Part shown: positions 9,638 through 18,161 of the stretch, one piece after another
Numbering within the stretch: the stretch's first letter is position 1
How the letters are laid out: the number at the start of each line of letters is the position of its first letter
Source of the DNA: Flavobacterium sp. BFFFF1
GTDB lineage: Bacteria > Bacteroidota > Bacteroidia > Flavobacteriales > Flavobacteriaceae
Length of the DNA stretch: 64,000 nt
Assembly (NCBI RefSeq): GCF_002256285.1
Contig: NZ_NKJE01000001.1
Span: 163,851-227,850, forward strand
Reading direction: 5' to 3'
Notes under the pieces: model-generated
Seen by the model: the letters and a program-made list of their open reading frames with translations, nothing else
Told to the model about the DNA's origin: nothing
Databases searched by the model: none
Made by a program: the position numbers and the translations under genes

Positions 9638-9708
9638 TTGGCCCACTAGGACTCGAACCTAGAAAGACGGCACCAAAAACCGTAGTGTTACCATTACACC
9701 ATGGGCCA
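9638..9708 (-). tRNA. tRNA-Gln (TTG anticodon)
   Basis: Minus strand reading gives acceptor TGGCCCA paired with TGGGCCA, D arm with AATGGTAA, anticodon arm ACGGT-TTTTGGT-GCCGT giving anticodon TTG, and T arm CTAGG-TTCGAGT-CCTAG. Discriminator is A; CCA is not encoded. Length 71 nt is normal for this isoacceptor. Confidence 0.96.
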
Positions 9709-9727
9709 GCATTGCGTATTGCGAGTG

Positions 9728-9758
9728 CAAATTTAGCACAAAAAATAAACCCTCCAAA
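9728..9758 (-). promoter_or_regulatory. Promoter of tRNA-Gln
   Basis: On the minus strand TTTG (9758-9755), 19 nt, TAAATTTG (9735-9728), a perfect match to the Bacteroidota housekeeping consensus, about 20 nt before the tRNA. Confidence 0.75.
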
Positions 9759-9882
9759 TTTTTTTACCTAAAAAACAAATAATTTACGCTGTAGCGGAAT
9801 ATATCACCTTCTTAAAAACCCAGCAAACGAAACCCTTTAACCAAATAATCAGCCAATTAATGAAAAAAATGTTAATGCGTAT

Positions 9883-9910
9883 TTGATTACATAAAAAAAC
9901 ATTTTCTTTG
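9883..9910 (+). promoter_or_regulatory. Possible promoter of the DUF2723 gene
   Basis: TTG at 9883-9885, 17 nt, then TTTCTTTG at 9903-9910 (one mismatch to TAnnTTTG), 34 bp before the ATG. Confidence 0.35.
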
Positions 9911-9944
9911 TATCACAAAATAAAAACAGAAACAGCTAAGATTT

Positions 9945-12900
9945 ATGGTGCCTTTCAACTTTAAAAAATGGAATACAATTACCGGCTGGTGTGTATTTAC
10001 AATCGCTTTGATCACCTACACCCTGACGGTAGAACCGACCATGAGTTTTTGGGATTGTGGCGAATACATTCCTACCGCGGCTAAACTTGAAGTTGGCCAT
10101 CCTCCCGGAGCACCACTTTTCCAAATGTTAGGCGCTTTCTTTGCGATGTTTGCTTTCGGGAATGAAAAACTGGTCGCCTTGATGGTGAACATGATGTCCG
10201 TGTTCTCCAGCGCATTCACCATCCTGTTTATGTTTTGGTCTTCCTCCATGATTCTCAAAAAAGTGGTGTCCGGATATTCTGAATTGACCAGGCACAATAT
10301 GATGATGATTTTAGGGAGTTCCGCAGTAGGCGCGCTCGCTTTTACGTTTTCAGATAGTTTTTGGTTTAACGCCGTAGAAGCCGAGGTATACGCAATGGCA
10401 ATGTTACTCATATCATTGCTGTTATGGCTTGGGCTTCGATGGGAACAGGATATGAACACCCCACGCGGAAACCGTTGGCTTTTGATCATTTCTCTAATCA
10501 TAGGATTGACATTTGGCGTACACTTTATGGCGCTACTCACTATCCCCGCAATCGGATTCCTGTATTATTTTAAGCATTACGAGAAAATCACACTGAAAAA
10601 CTTCATCGTAGCCAACATTGTTGTTGTTGCGATTCTGCTATTTATTTTCAAGCTTCTACTGCCATTGACCATGTCTTTCTTTGCCAATACCGAAGTGTAT
10701 ATGGTAAACGAATTAAATCTTCCTTTTAATTCCGGGACCATATTCGTAGCGTTACTTTTTATCGCTTTCTTTTACTTTGGGTTGAAGTTCACAAAGAATA
10801 AAGGTTATGTGCAGTTAAATACCGGAATACTGTGTATCCTGTTTATTCTGATTGGCTTTTCAACCTGGATGATGCTCCCGATTCGCGCCAATGCCAATAC
10901 CGTGATTAATGAAAACAAACCTTCTGATGCGAGAGAAGTATTGGCCTACTACAACCGCGAGCAATATGGTGTAAATCCACTTTTTTACGGACCACAGTTC
11001 TCGGATCTTTATGCAGGACTTGATAAGGAACACCCTTATATCGATAAGGAGCCTAACTACGAAAGGGATTACAAGACCGGCAAATATGTCATCACAAACA
11101 ATTACAAGAACGCTGAGCAGAACACTGACGACAACCAAAAGGCCATTCTGCCCAGGATGTGGAGCACAGAACACGCAGAGAATTATATGCGTTTCAGCCA
11201 TCCTCTTGAATTTCGCGCCAATCCAGAATATCCTTACAAAGAGGATCTAGCGCAGTACGGCATTGACACCTTGTCTATGGAGCCGGAAAAAATTCAGGAA
11301 GCCGAAGCAGAATTGTATCACGAAGTTGAAAAAACAGTTGCGGAATTCAAGACGGCCTACCGGAAAAATGAAATTGGTATCGAAGGCTACTCTAAATTCC
11401 TCAAAAGTTATGGCGATTACCTGATCATCAATAAACCGACGACCGCTGATAACCTCAGCTTTATGGTGGAATACCAATTTGGTTACATGTATTGGAGGTA
11501 TCTGATGTGGAACTTCAGTGGGAAGCAAAACGACCTTCAGGGCACGTATGACAATATTGACGCCAACTGGATGACCGGAATTAAACCGTTTGATGAGCTT
11601 AGGCTGGGATCGCAGGATAATCTGCCATCGGATGTTTTAAATAACAAAGGCCGTAATCTGTATTTTGCACTTCCTTTTATTTTAGGCTTAATTGGATTCA
11701 TATATCACGCCGGTAAAGATCTGAAAAGTTTTTATGTCCTTTTGGTACTGTTTCTATTCACCGGAATCGCCCTTAAGATCTACCTTAACGAACGTCCATT
11801 TGAACCACGCGAAAGGGATTACGCGCTCGTAGGCTCATTTTACGTTTTTGCGATGTGGCTCGGTTTTGGAGTCTATTCGATTTACGATTCGTCGAAAAAA
11901 TGGCTTTCCACAAAAGTGCTGGTACCGCTCACATTGGGCGTAACGCTACTGGCCGCACCCGTGCTCATGGCTTCACAAAACTGGGATGACCATGATCGTT
12001 CCGGGAAATATACAGCTGTTTCTATGGCAAAAGCATACCTGAATTCTTGCGAGCCCAATGCTATATTATTTACTATCGGCGATAATGATACCTTTCCTTT
12101 GTGGTATGCCCAGGAAATAGAGAAGGTCCGTACCGATGTCCGTATTGTAAACACCAGCCTGTTCATGACCGACTGGTACATCGACCAGATGAAGGCAAAA
12201 GCTTATGAATCTGCACCGATGCCTATCACGTTCAAACACAGCGAGTACGTAGGGGACAAGCTGGACTACGTTGCTTACACCGGACAGGATAGCACGCGCT
12301 GGGATGTGGGATTCTTTATCAATTTCATACGAGATCCAAGAACGATGATTGAACTTAAAAATGGCAACAAACTCCATTCTTACCTGACCAATAAAATACG
12401 TATTCCGGTTGACAAAAACCAGATTATCGCCAATAAAGTGGTGAGCCCAAAATACTATGACTCCATTGTACCCTATATCGATATTGACATCAAAGGAAAC
12501 GGCTTGTACAAAAACAGGCTCATGATGCTTGATATCCTTAAGAATAACAATTGGAAACGACCGGTTTATTTTACAGGTGGAAGCGCTAGTGACGAGGAAT
12601 ACCTTTGGATGAAAGATTACCTGCAACTGGACGGAATGGTTTACAAACTGGTTCCCGTAAAAACAACCCTTGACAAAGAAAGCAGCCAGATGGATATGGG
12701 ACAGATCGATTCTGACAAAATGTTTGATATCGTAATGAAATGGGATTGGGGCAACGGCGAAAGCCCACACATTTATCATGATCCCGAAACAAGGAAAAAC
12801 AGCATTTCATTCCGGACAAATCTGGCAAGGCTCATGGACCAGCTGATTAAAGAAGGCAAGACGGAGAAGGCTAAAAAAGTAATTGACCTGGCGATGACCA

Positions 12901-13238
12901 AAATGCCGTTTGAATTCTATGGTTATTATATGATGCTTGATCCTTTTGTAAATGGGTATTATAAACTCCGGGAAGTTGACAAAGCGAGAGCGCTTTCTGC
13001 AAAAATCATTAAAAAATATCAGGAAAACTTAAACTATTACAGCACGCTTTCGCTCGCCGAGCAGAAAGATCTTTACAAGGATATTTTTACCGAAATCCAG
13101 AAATATAATGGCCAATTGGAAATTATAAAAGACAATAATGACACTACCGTATATGGCCCAATACATACAACTTTCTTAAATTACACGAAAAGATTTGATA
13201 AGCTGTACGAAGCCTACGGATTTGAAAAAGAAAAGTAG
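9945..13238 (+). CDS. DUF2723/TMEM260-like membrane protein, probable glycosyltransferase
   Basis: 1097 aa. The N-terminal ~330 residues hold many transmembrane helices and the GT-C-like signature TMSFWDCGEYIPTA...VGHPPGAPLFQ, with an acidic residue in the first periplasmic loop and an HPPG motif. A second group of helices lies at about 570-670, followed by a large soluble part with TPR-like C-terminal helices. PF11028 (DUF2723) proteins include human TMEM260, an O-mannosyltransferase. Bacteroidota have a general periplasmic protein O-glycosylation system that begins with mannose, so a protein O-mannosyltransferase role is a reasonable inference but not shown here. It ends at a terminator and has no obvious operon partner. 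Confidence 0.8.
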   Translation: MVPFNFKKWNTITGWCVFTIALITYTLTVEPTMSFWDCGEYIPTAAKLEVGHPPGAPLFQMLGAFFAMFAFGNEKLVALMVNMMSVFSSAFTILFMFWSSSMILKKVVSGYSELTRHNMMMILGSSAVGALAFTFSDSFWFNAVEAEVYAMAMLLISLLLWLGLRWEQDMNTPRGNRWLLIISLIIGLTFGVHFMALLTIPAIGFLYYFKHYEKITLKNFIVANIVVVAILLFIFKLLLPLTMSFFANTEVYMVNELNLPFNSGTIFVALLFIAFFYFGLKFTKNKGYVQLNTGILCILFILIGFSTWMMLPIRANANTVINENKPSDAREVLAYYNREQYGVNPLFYGPQFSDLYAGLDKEHPYIDKEPNYERDYKTGKYVITNNYKNAEQNTDDNQKAILPRMWSTEHAENYMRFSHPLEFRANPEYPYKEDLAQYGIDTLSMEPEKIQEAEAELYHEVEKTVAEFKTAYRKNEIGIEGYSKFLKSYGDYLIINKPTTADNLSFMVEYQFGYMYWRYLMWNFSGKQNDLQGTYDNIDANWMTGIKPFDELRLGSQDNLPSDVLNNKGRNLYFALPFILGLIGFIYHAGKDLKSFYVLLVLFLFTGIALKIYLNERPFEPRERDYALVGSFYVFAMWLGFGVYSIYDSSKKWLSTKVLVPLTLGVTLLAAPVLMASQNWDDHDRSGKYTAVSMAKAYLNSCEPNAILFTIGDNDTFPLWYAQEIEKVRTDVRIVNTSLFMTDWYIDQMKAKAYESAPMPITFKHSEYVGDKLDYVAYTGQDSTRWDVGFFINFIRDPRTMIELKNGNKLHSYLTNKIRIPVDKNQIIANKVVSPKYYDSIVPYIDIDIKGNGLYKNRLMMLDILKNNNWKRPVYFTGGSASDEEYLWMKDYLQLDGMVYKLVPVKTTLDKESSQMDMGQIDSDKMFDIVMKWDWGNGESPHIYHDPETRKNSISFRTNLARLMDQLIKEGKTEKAKKVIDLAMTKMPFEFYGYYMMLDPFVNGYYKLREVDKARALSAKIIKKYQENLNYYSTLSLAEQKDLYKDIFTEIQKYNGQLEIIKDNNDTTVYGPIHTTFLNYTKRFDKLYEAYGFEKEK

Positions 13239-13251
13239 CCCACAACAAATA

Positions 13252-13282
13252 CAACAGCAATCCAAGGGTTGCTGTTTTTTTT
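13252..13282 (+). terminator. Terminator behind the DUF2723 gene
   Basis: AACAGCAATCC / GGTTGCTGTT stem with loop AAG, then a run of eight T. It ends 3 bp before the next ATG at 13286. Confidence 0.85.
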
Positions 13283-13285
13283 CCT

Positions 13286-13921
13286 ATGAATTTCTACTGG
13301 ATCAAAACAAATTGGATTGTCAAGCGGCTGTTTTCAAGCTTTGTCTGGGATTTGCCAAATAAGACAAGCACGGTCTACCTGACATTTGACGATGGCCCTA
13401 CGCCCGAAGTGACACCCTGGGTACTGGAAATCCTGAAAACGGAGCAGGTTAAGGCCACTTTCTTCTGTATTGGAGACAACATCCGCAAATACCCGGAAAT
13501 ATTTAAAAAAGTAGTAGTCGACGGCCATTCCATAGGAAACCACACCTTCAACCACCTCAACGGATGGAAAACAGATCAGCAGAAATACATTGAAAATTTT
13601 AGCCAATGCCAACAGGAAATTGAAAATCAGGGTGTTTTTTCAGATTTATTCAGGCCGCCCTATGGCAAAATGACAACTGCGCAAACAAACAAAGTCATAC
13701 GAGCCGGCAGTAAAATCATTATGTGGGACGTTTTGAGCGCCGACTTTGATCAAAACATTGCCCCGGAGCAATGCACGAAAAACGCCACAGCGAAAACTAC
13801 CGCCGGAAGCATTATCATTTTTCACGACAGCGTAAAGGCGTTTAAAAACCTTCAAGTGGCACTTCCTGAAACAATAAGAATTTTGAAAGAAAAAGGATAT
13901 CGGTTTGAAAAAATCGTTTAA
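13286..13921 (+). CDS. Polysaccharide deacetylase (NodB domain, CE4)
   Basis: 211 aa, essentially one NodB domain. Motif 1 TFDDGPTP is at 33-40 (catalytic Asp and metal Asp), motif 2 HSIGNHTFNH at 91-100 (metal His pair), motif 3 RPPYG follows, and the last motif is IIIFHDS near 190. All catalytic residues of metal-dependent N/O-deacetylases are present. There is no cleavable signal peptide. Such enzymes remove acetyl groups from peptidoglycan or other GlcNAc polymers; the substrate cannot be told. The ATG lies 3 bp behind a terminator, so expression needs read-through or an internal start. Its stop overlaps the stop of the convergent thioredoxin-like gene by 3 bp. Confidence 0.88.
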   Translation: MNFYWIKTNWIVKRLFSSFVWDLPNKTSTVYLTFDDGPTPEVTPWVLEILKTEQVKATFFCIGDNIRKYPEIFKKVVVDGHSIGNHTFNHLNGWKTDQQKYIENFSQCQQEIENQGVFSDLFRPPYGKMTTAQTNKVIRAGSKIIMWDVLSADFDQNIAPEQCTKNATAKTTAGSIIIFHDSVKAFKNLQVALPETIRILKEKGYRFEKIV

Positions 13922-14214
13922 AGTTGCTCCTGCACAATTCCAATAAGTGTATTTGCGTCGAGCTCACCGGACTGCCTCCAGATCATCTGTCCGTCCTTAT
14001 AAATCATAAGAGTGGGAAGGCCTTTAATCCTTAACGCATCAGCCAGCTCCTGATTTTTGTCCACATCGATCTTAATGACCTTAGCCTTATCCCCTAAAGC
14101 CGCAGCCACATCACGGATAACCGGATGCATCAAAACGGACTGCTCATTCCACTCTGTATAAAAGTCAATCAGAACCGGAACCTGGGCATTAATCAATTCA
14201 CCAAATTTTGACAT
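13918..14214 (-). CDS. Thioredoxin-fold protein lacking the CxxC active site
   Basis: 98 aa with the full thioredoxin pattern: VPVLIDFYTEWN at 12-23, KVIKIDVDKNQELADALRIKGLPTLMIYKDG with the cis-Pro loop (GLPT), and a C-terminal helix. Where thioredoxin has WCGPC this protein has WNEQS (residues 22-26); it contains no cysteine at all. It therefore cannot be a dithiol oxidoreductase and is more likely a binding or chaperone-like member of the family. Cytoplasmic: no signal peptide. It is convergent with the deacetylase gene. Confidence 0.85.
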   Translation of the reverse strand: MSKFGELINAQVPVLIDFYTEWNEQSVLMHPVIRDVAAALGDKAKVIKIDVDKNQELADALRIKGLPTLMIYKDGQMIWRQSGELDANTLIGIVQEQL

Positions 14215-14264
14215 AAAAAAATTTTTTGAGTCAACGAATATACAAATGTAATATTTTTAACGAA

Positions 14265-15494
14265 TTATGCTACTTTCTCGCCTTTTTTTAGTTGGATAAT
14301 GGTAATTTCCGGCCAGATACCAGCCCTACCCTGATAGGCATGAAAGCCAAACCCGCGATTCACATAAACATACCTTCCCAGATGCTCATACAATCCCGCC
14401 CATTGTTTGTAAATGTACTGCGCAGGGCTCCACTTTAAAAATCCCGGTATTTCAATCCCGAATTGCAGGCCATGGGTGTGTCCTGACAACGTCAAATGAA
14501 AGTGCTTAGGGTCATTCTTCACCTGATACTCCCAGTGCGAAGGGTCGTGGGACATCAGTACTTTGAAATCCTGGTCCGTTAAACCCAGCGACGCCTTATT
14601 CAGATCGCCGGCCTTTTTGAAATTCTTTCCCCAATTTTCAACGCCAACCAACGCGATCTTCTGTCCATCCTTCTCTATAAACCGGTGCTCATTCAGCATC
14701 AACTCAAAACCAATCTGCCCATACAGGTCTTTGATGGCCTTGAAATTCATTTCCTTCGCATATTCGGAATGCCACTTGAGGTACTCGCCGTAATCATGGT
14801 TCCCCAATACCGAAAATTTTCCGTATTTATAAGGCTTTATCCGATTGAAAGTGTCGATCCAGGGGTACATCTCTTTGGCAAAAGTGTTTACAATGTCTCC
14901 CGTAAACAGCATCATGTCTGATTCCTCCTGATTGATAAGGTCGATCGCATACTCAATTTTTTCCTTATCATCAAAACTACCACTGTGCACATCAGAAATC
15001 TGCGTAATCCTGAATCCATCGAATGCGTCGGGCAAATCCGGAAAAAAAATCGTCTGCCGGATCACTTTAAAATTGTATTTCCCTTCGAAAATACCATAAA
15101 TCAGGGACGAAAATGGAATTGCTGCCAATGCCAGTGCGATTTGACTCACAAATTTACGCCGTGAAGGGATCGCTCCGACCGTCGTTTTTGTCAGAAAGTA
15201 ATTCCCTGCACTCGCAAATAAGCGGAAAATGTCTTCACCAAACATGACAATCATCAGCAGGATTTTTGGCACATATACCAGGATAAAAAGCGTAAATGTG
15301 AATACCATTAGCTTGCTTTGGCCAACGGTGCGGTCAAATTGGGAAAACGAGTACAGCAGAAAAATCATGATCAATACACTGAAGATAGTGTAACCAGAAA
15401 GCACCCATCGGATTTTTGTTACTGTCCGGAACGCCTGAAAAGCATAAATTTCTATGAGTAGAAAAATAGCTATAGCAATAATCCAACGAATCAT
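14265..15494 (-). CDS. Membrane-anchored metallophosphoesterase (YkuE-like)
   Basis: 409 aa. Three or four transmembrane helices fill residues 1-135, with a short Arg-rich loop (PSRRKF) before the last. The calcineurin-like domain follows: DVH at 168-170, GD at 199-200, GNHDY at 231-235, MSHDP, and SGHTHGLQ near 325. These are the dimetal ligands. YkuE-type enzymes are metallophosphoesterases; a lipid or nucleotide substrate is possible but unknown. It sits 50 bp upstream (in coordinates) of the thioredoxin-like gene on the same strand and may be co-transcribed with it. Confidence 0.87.
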   Translation of the reverse strand: MIRWIIAIAIFLLIEIYAFQAFRTVTKIRWVLSGYTIFSVLIMIFLLYSFSQFDRTVGQSKLMVFTFTLFILVYVPKILLMIVMFGEDIFRLFASAGNYFLTKTTVGAIPSRRKFVSQIALALAAIPFSSLIYGIFEGKYNFKVIRQTIFFPDLPDAFDGFRITQISDVHSGSFDDKEKIEYAIDLINQEESDMMLFTGDIVNTFAKEMYPWIDTFNRIKPYKYGKFSVLGNHDYGEYLKWHSEYAKEMNFKAIKDLYGQIGFELMLNEHRFIEKDGQKIALVGVENWGKNFKKAGDLNKASLGLTDQDFKVLMSHDPSHWEYQVKNDPKHFHLTLSGHTHGLQFGIEIPGFLKWSPAQYIYKQWAGLYEHLGRYVYVNRGFGFHAYQGRAGIWPEITIIQLKKGEKVA

Positions 15495-15564
15495 TTTTTA
15501 ATTGTTTTTGCAAATTAACAAAGAATGGCATTGCAATCTTTTTTTCTTACGAAATTTTTAACGC

Positions 15565-15595
15565 AAAAAAAACCGGTAGAAAGATTCCACCGGTT
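15565..15595 (-). terminator. Terminator of the small basic exported protein
   Basis: AACCGGT / ACCGGTT stem; on the minus strand it is followed by a run of six to eight T. It lies between the stop at 15664 and the next gene. Confidence 0.8.
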
Positions 15596-15663
15596 CTTCA
15601 ACATAAAACACTATCACCTTAATCAAAAACCTTTTATAATGTAGTGACCATTAAAAACGGTTA

Positions 15664-15906
15664 TTATTTTGTTGCAGTTGTTTTTACTGCCTTTACTTCT
15701 TTTTTAGCAGGAGTAGCTGTCTTTACAGTAGCCGTAGTCTTTTTTGCTTCTGCCTTCAACTCTGCCTTTACTTCTTTAGCTGCTTTCTTTGCATGTTTTT
15801 CAGATTTAACTTCTTTCGCAGGAACTGCTTTTGGCTGACTTGCCTGTGCTGTGGCCATAGCACTTGTTCCTAATACTAAAACCGCTGCCATCAATAAATT
15901 TTTCAT
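15664..15906 (-). CDS. Small exported Lys/Ala-rich basic protein
   Basis: 80 aa. A signal peptide (MKNLLMAAVLVLGTSAMATAQA, cleavage near residue 22) precedes about 58 residues that are almost only Lys, Ala, Val, Thr, Glu and Pro, with repeated KxxKA and PAKKEVK blocks. The composition resembles histone-H1-like or AlgP-like tails, but this one is exported. I do not recognise a family. It is a single gene with its own -7 element and terminator, which supports it being real. Confidence 0.7.
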   Translation of the reverse strand: MKNLLMAAVLVLGTSAMATAQASQPKAVPAKEVKSEKHAKKAAKEVKAELKAEAKKTTATVKTATPAKKEVKAVKTTATK

Positions 15907-15935
15907 CGTGTATATTTTTTAATTGTTTAACAGGT

Positions 15936-15943
15936 CAAAACTA
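15936..15943 (-). promoter_or_regulatory. -7 element of the small basic protein gene
   Basis: Minus strand TAGTTTTG matches TAnnTTTG, 30 bp before the ATG. No clear -33 TTG. Confidence 0.4.
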
Positions 15944-16014
15944 CTTCCGGAAAATGAAGATGGGATTAAGATTTGGGCGAAGATGAAAAATTTAACCTTT
16001 ATTTAGCGTTTCGG

Positions 16015-17334
16015 CTATCGCGGAAATTGAAGATGAAATACAGTGCCGTGTCCAGGTTCGGAATCCAGCTTAATATGGATGTTGTGGAAATGCCCAATAC
16101 TTTTCGCAATAGCAAGTCCTAAACCCTGCCCTTCCTCAGATGTGTTTACCCGAACAAATCGCTCAAAGATTTTGGCCTGCTGCGCTTCGGACAAGCCTGC
16201 GCCGGAATCTGAAATTGAAATCTGATAATACGATTTTTCCAACGCATCGGAAATCTTTATAAATCCGCCAACGCTGTTATATTTTATCGCGTTTGAAATG
16301 ATATTAAACAACAGTATATGCAAAAGCGTCCGGTTACCATCAAAAATAAATTCGCGGGACAGACTTACTTCAAATGCTATTGATTTTTCCAGCAAACGGT
16401 CTTCGATTTCACTTTCAATTTCCAGAACCAGCTGTTTTAAATCGACCTGCTCCGACTCCTGAAACTGGTTGTTCTCGATTTTTGAAATCAACAATAAGTT
16501 GTTGATGATTTTCCTTAGCATGTCGAGTGTTTTCAGCGAAGACACAATTTTATCGGCCACATCGTCATCAAGCCCTTGGTGTTGCAGCAGGTTTTCGAAT
16601 CGGTTTTTAAGCAGTGATATGGGCGTCAATAATTCGTGCGAGACATTGGCGATAAATTGCTTTTCCTGTTTAAAATGCTGGTCAATGCGAAGCATCATCT
16701 GGTTGAGTACTTCGTCTAATTCCCGGAAATCTTCGGAATGGCTTTTGATTTGCGTAAAATTAAACGAAGCTGCATCGTTCACACGCCTAATTTTGGTATC
16801 GATGATCCTGTAAAACGGTTTCAGCAAATAGTCTATGTAAATGGTATCAATCAGGAAAGTCACTGCCACGATAAACAAAAGCAGTCCCAACGTAAAAATC
16901 CGGATCATAAAAGTCAATTCCTTTATTTCAGAAACGCTGCTGCCCACCTCAAGCTGGTAACCCTTCCCTTCATAATTAAAATTGTATTGCAATATCCGGT
17001 AATCGTCCTGTTGTCCTTCAATGATTCGGGGTTCATCCACAAAAACTGAAGTCGTTTTTATCAGTTGGTCACCCGTTTTAGAAAGCAGTATAAACTCGTC
17101 ATGCAGTATCGAAAAACTGGCGTAAGTATCGGATTTAATGCTTTCTGTCAGAAACTCCGTGATTTCAGCTTTGCCTAAATTATGAATGAATTTCTGCTTT
17201 TTTTCAAGCAGCGTCTTGTTAATATGCTTATAAACCACCTGTTCAATCAGCACGGGAAGCGCAAATACGAGGATCAGGATCAGCAATAACCTGGTGATTA
17301 CATTAAAAATCGAAATCTGGCTCCTGATTTTCAT
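16015..17334 (-). CDS. Two-component sensor histidine kinase
   Basis: 439 aa. Transmembrane helices at about 12-32 and 143-165 bound a periplasmic sensor of about 110 residues. The dimerisation/phosphoacceptor box is FIANVSHELLTP with His at 233 (Leu instead of the usual Arg after HEL). The ATPase has N box IISNAIKYNS, and glycine boxes SDSGAGLS and GQGLGLAIAKSI. It starts 3 bp behind its response regulator, so the pair is translated together. The signal is unknown; the sensor has no named domain I can identify. Confidence 0.92.
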   Translation of the reverse strand: MKIRSQISIFNVITRLLLILILVFALPVLIEQVVYKHINKTLLEKKQKFIHNLGKAEITEFLTESIKSDTYASFSILHDEFILLSKTGDQLIKTTSVFVDEPRIIEGQQDDYRILQYNFNYEGKGYQLEVGSSVSEIKELTFMIRIFTLGLLLFIVAVTFLIDTIYIDYLLKPFYRIIDTKIRRVNDAASFNFTQIKSHSEDFRELDEVLNQMMLRIDQHFKQEKQFIANVSHELLTPISLLKNRFENLLQHQGLDDDVADKIVSSLKTLDMLRKIINNLLLISKIENNQFQESEQVDLKQLVLEIESEIEDRLLEKSIAFEVSLSREFIFDGNRTLLHILLFNIISNAIKYNSVGGFIKISDALEKSYYQISISDSGAGLSEAQQAKIFERFVRVNTSEEGQGLGLAIAKSIGHFHNIHIKLDSEPGHGTVFHLQFPR

Positions 17335-17337
17335 TGT

Positions 17338-18012
17338 TTACTGATTAATTCTATAACCCACATTGCGTACGGTTTCAAACCAGTCGATTTCGGTATGCTT
17401 GTCGAGTTTATGGCGCAGGTTCCGGACATGTACGTCTATAAAATTAGAATCTGAGTTAATTTCAAGAACATCGCCCCAGATGTGTTCCGTGAGCTGTAGG
17501 CGGGTAATCACGCGGTTTTTATTTAAAATAAGGTACCGGAAGATTTGGAATTCCTTTTTTGTCAGGTTCAACTGCACGTCCCCATAGCAAACCTTAAAAT
17601 CATCAAGCCGGATTGTAAAACCATGGACCACAATCTCATTCGCGGTATAGCCGTGCATGCGCCTGACGATGGCGTGGAGTCGGGCACCGAGCTCTGTTAA
17701 AGCAAACGGTTTGGTGAGGTAATCATCTGCGCCAAGCTGTAGCCCGCTGATTCGGTCATCCAGTTCTCCCCGTGCGGTAAGAATGATCACGACCATCTTT
17801 GATGCTGTTTTCCTGATGTCACGAAGTACGTCCATACCGTTGCCATCGGGAAGGCCAAGATCGAGCAGCATTACATCATAGGAATTTACCGCAGTTTCTT
17901 CCAAAGCATCGGCGCAGCCGCTCACCTGTTTGCAAAGGTAGCCGACACCCCGCAGATAATCGGTAAGCTCGTCAGCAAGTTCCTGATGGTCTTCAACAAT
18001 TAAGATGTTCAT
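17338..18012 (-). CDS. OmpR/PhoB-family response regulator
   Basis: 224 aa from the ATG at 18012; an upstream in-frame ATG would add 21 residues that do not fit a receiver domain. Receiver domain 1-115: EDHQ acidic pair near residue 7, phosphoacceptor Asp51 in MLLDLGLPDG, and Lys in DYLTKPF. The winged-helix DNA-binding domain ends in NFIDVHVRNLRHKLDK...VRNVGYRI. It is the first gene of a two-gene operon with the histidine kinase. Confidence 0.93.
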   Translation of the reverse strand: MNILIVEDHQELADELTDYLRGVGYLCKQVSGCADALEETAVNSYDVMLLDLGLPDGNGMDVLRDIRKTASKMVVIILTARGELDDRISGLQLGADDYLTKPFALTELGARLHAIVRRMHGYTANEIVVHGFTIRLDDFKVCYGDVQLNLTKKEFQIFRYLILNKNRVITRLQLTEHIWGDVLEINSDSNFIDVHVRNLRHKLDKHTEIDWFETVRNVGYRINQ

Positions 18013-18106
18013 TGTGGGGATATTTGTTCGCCAAAATAACAAATAATACACGGAGAATGATTGTGGCGTTAACAAATTTTAACGTTGATAAAAATACAAA
18101 TTGAAG

Positions 18107-18138
18107 TTGCGCATTTTAAGGATAACATTGTATTTTTA
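18107..18138 (+). promoter_or_regulatory. Possible promoter of polA
   Basis: TTG (18107-18109), 21 nt, TATTTTTA (18131-18138), one mismatch to TAnnTTTG; leader about 20 nt. Confidence 0.35.
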
Positions 18139-18161
18139 CCGTTTACACCTAAAACCGTTGT

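Noticed and set aside
12066-12779. 237-codon minus-strand frame inside the DUF2723 gene
   Set aside because: No start context, no recognisable domain, and the plus-strand gene is convincing along its whole length.
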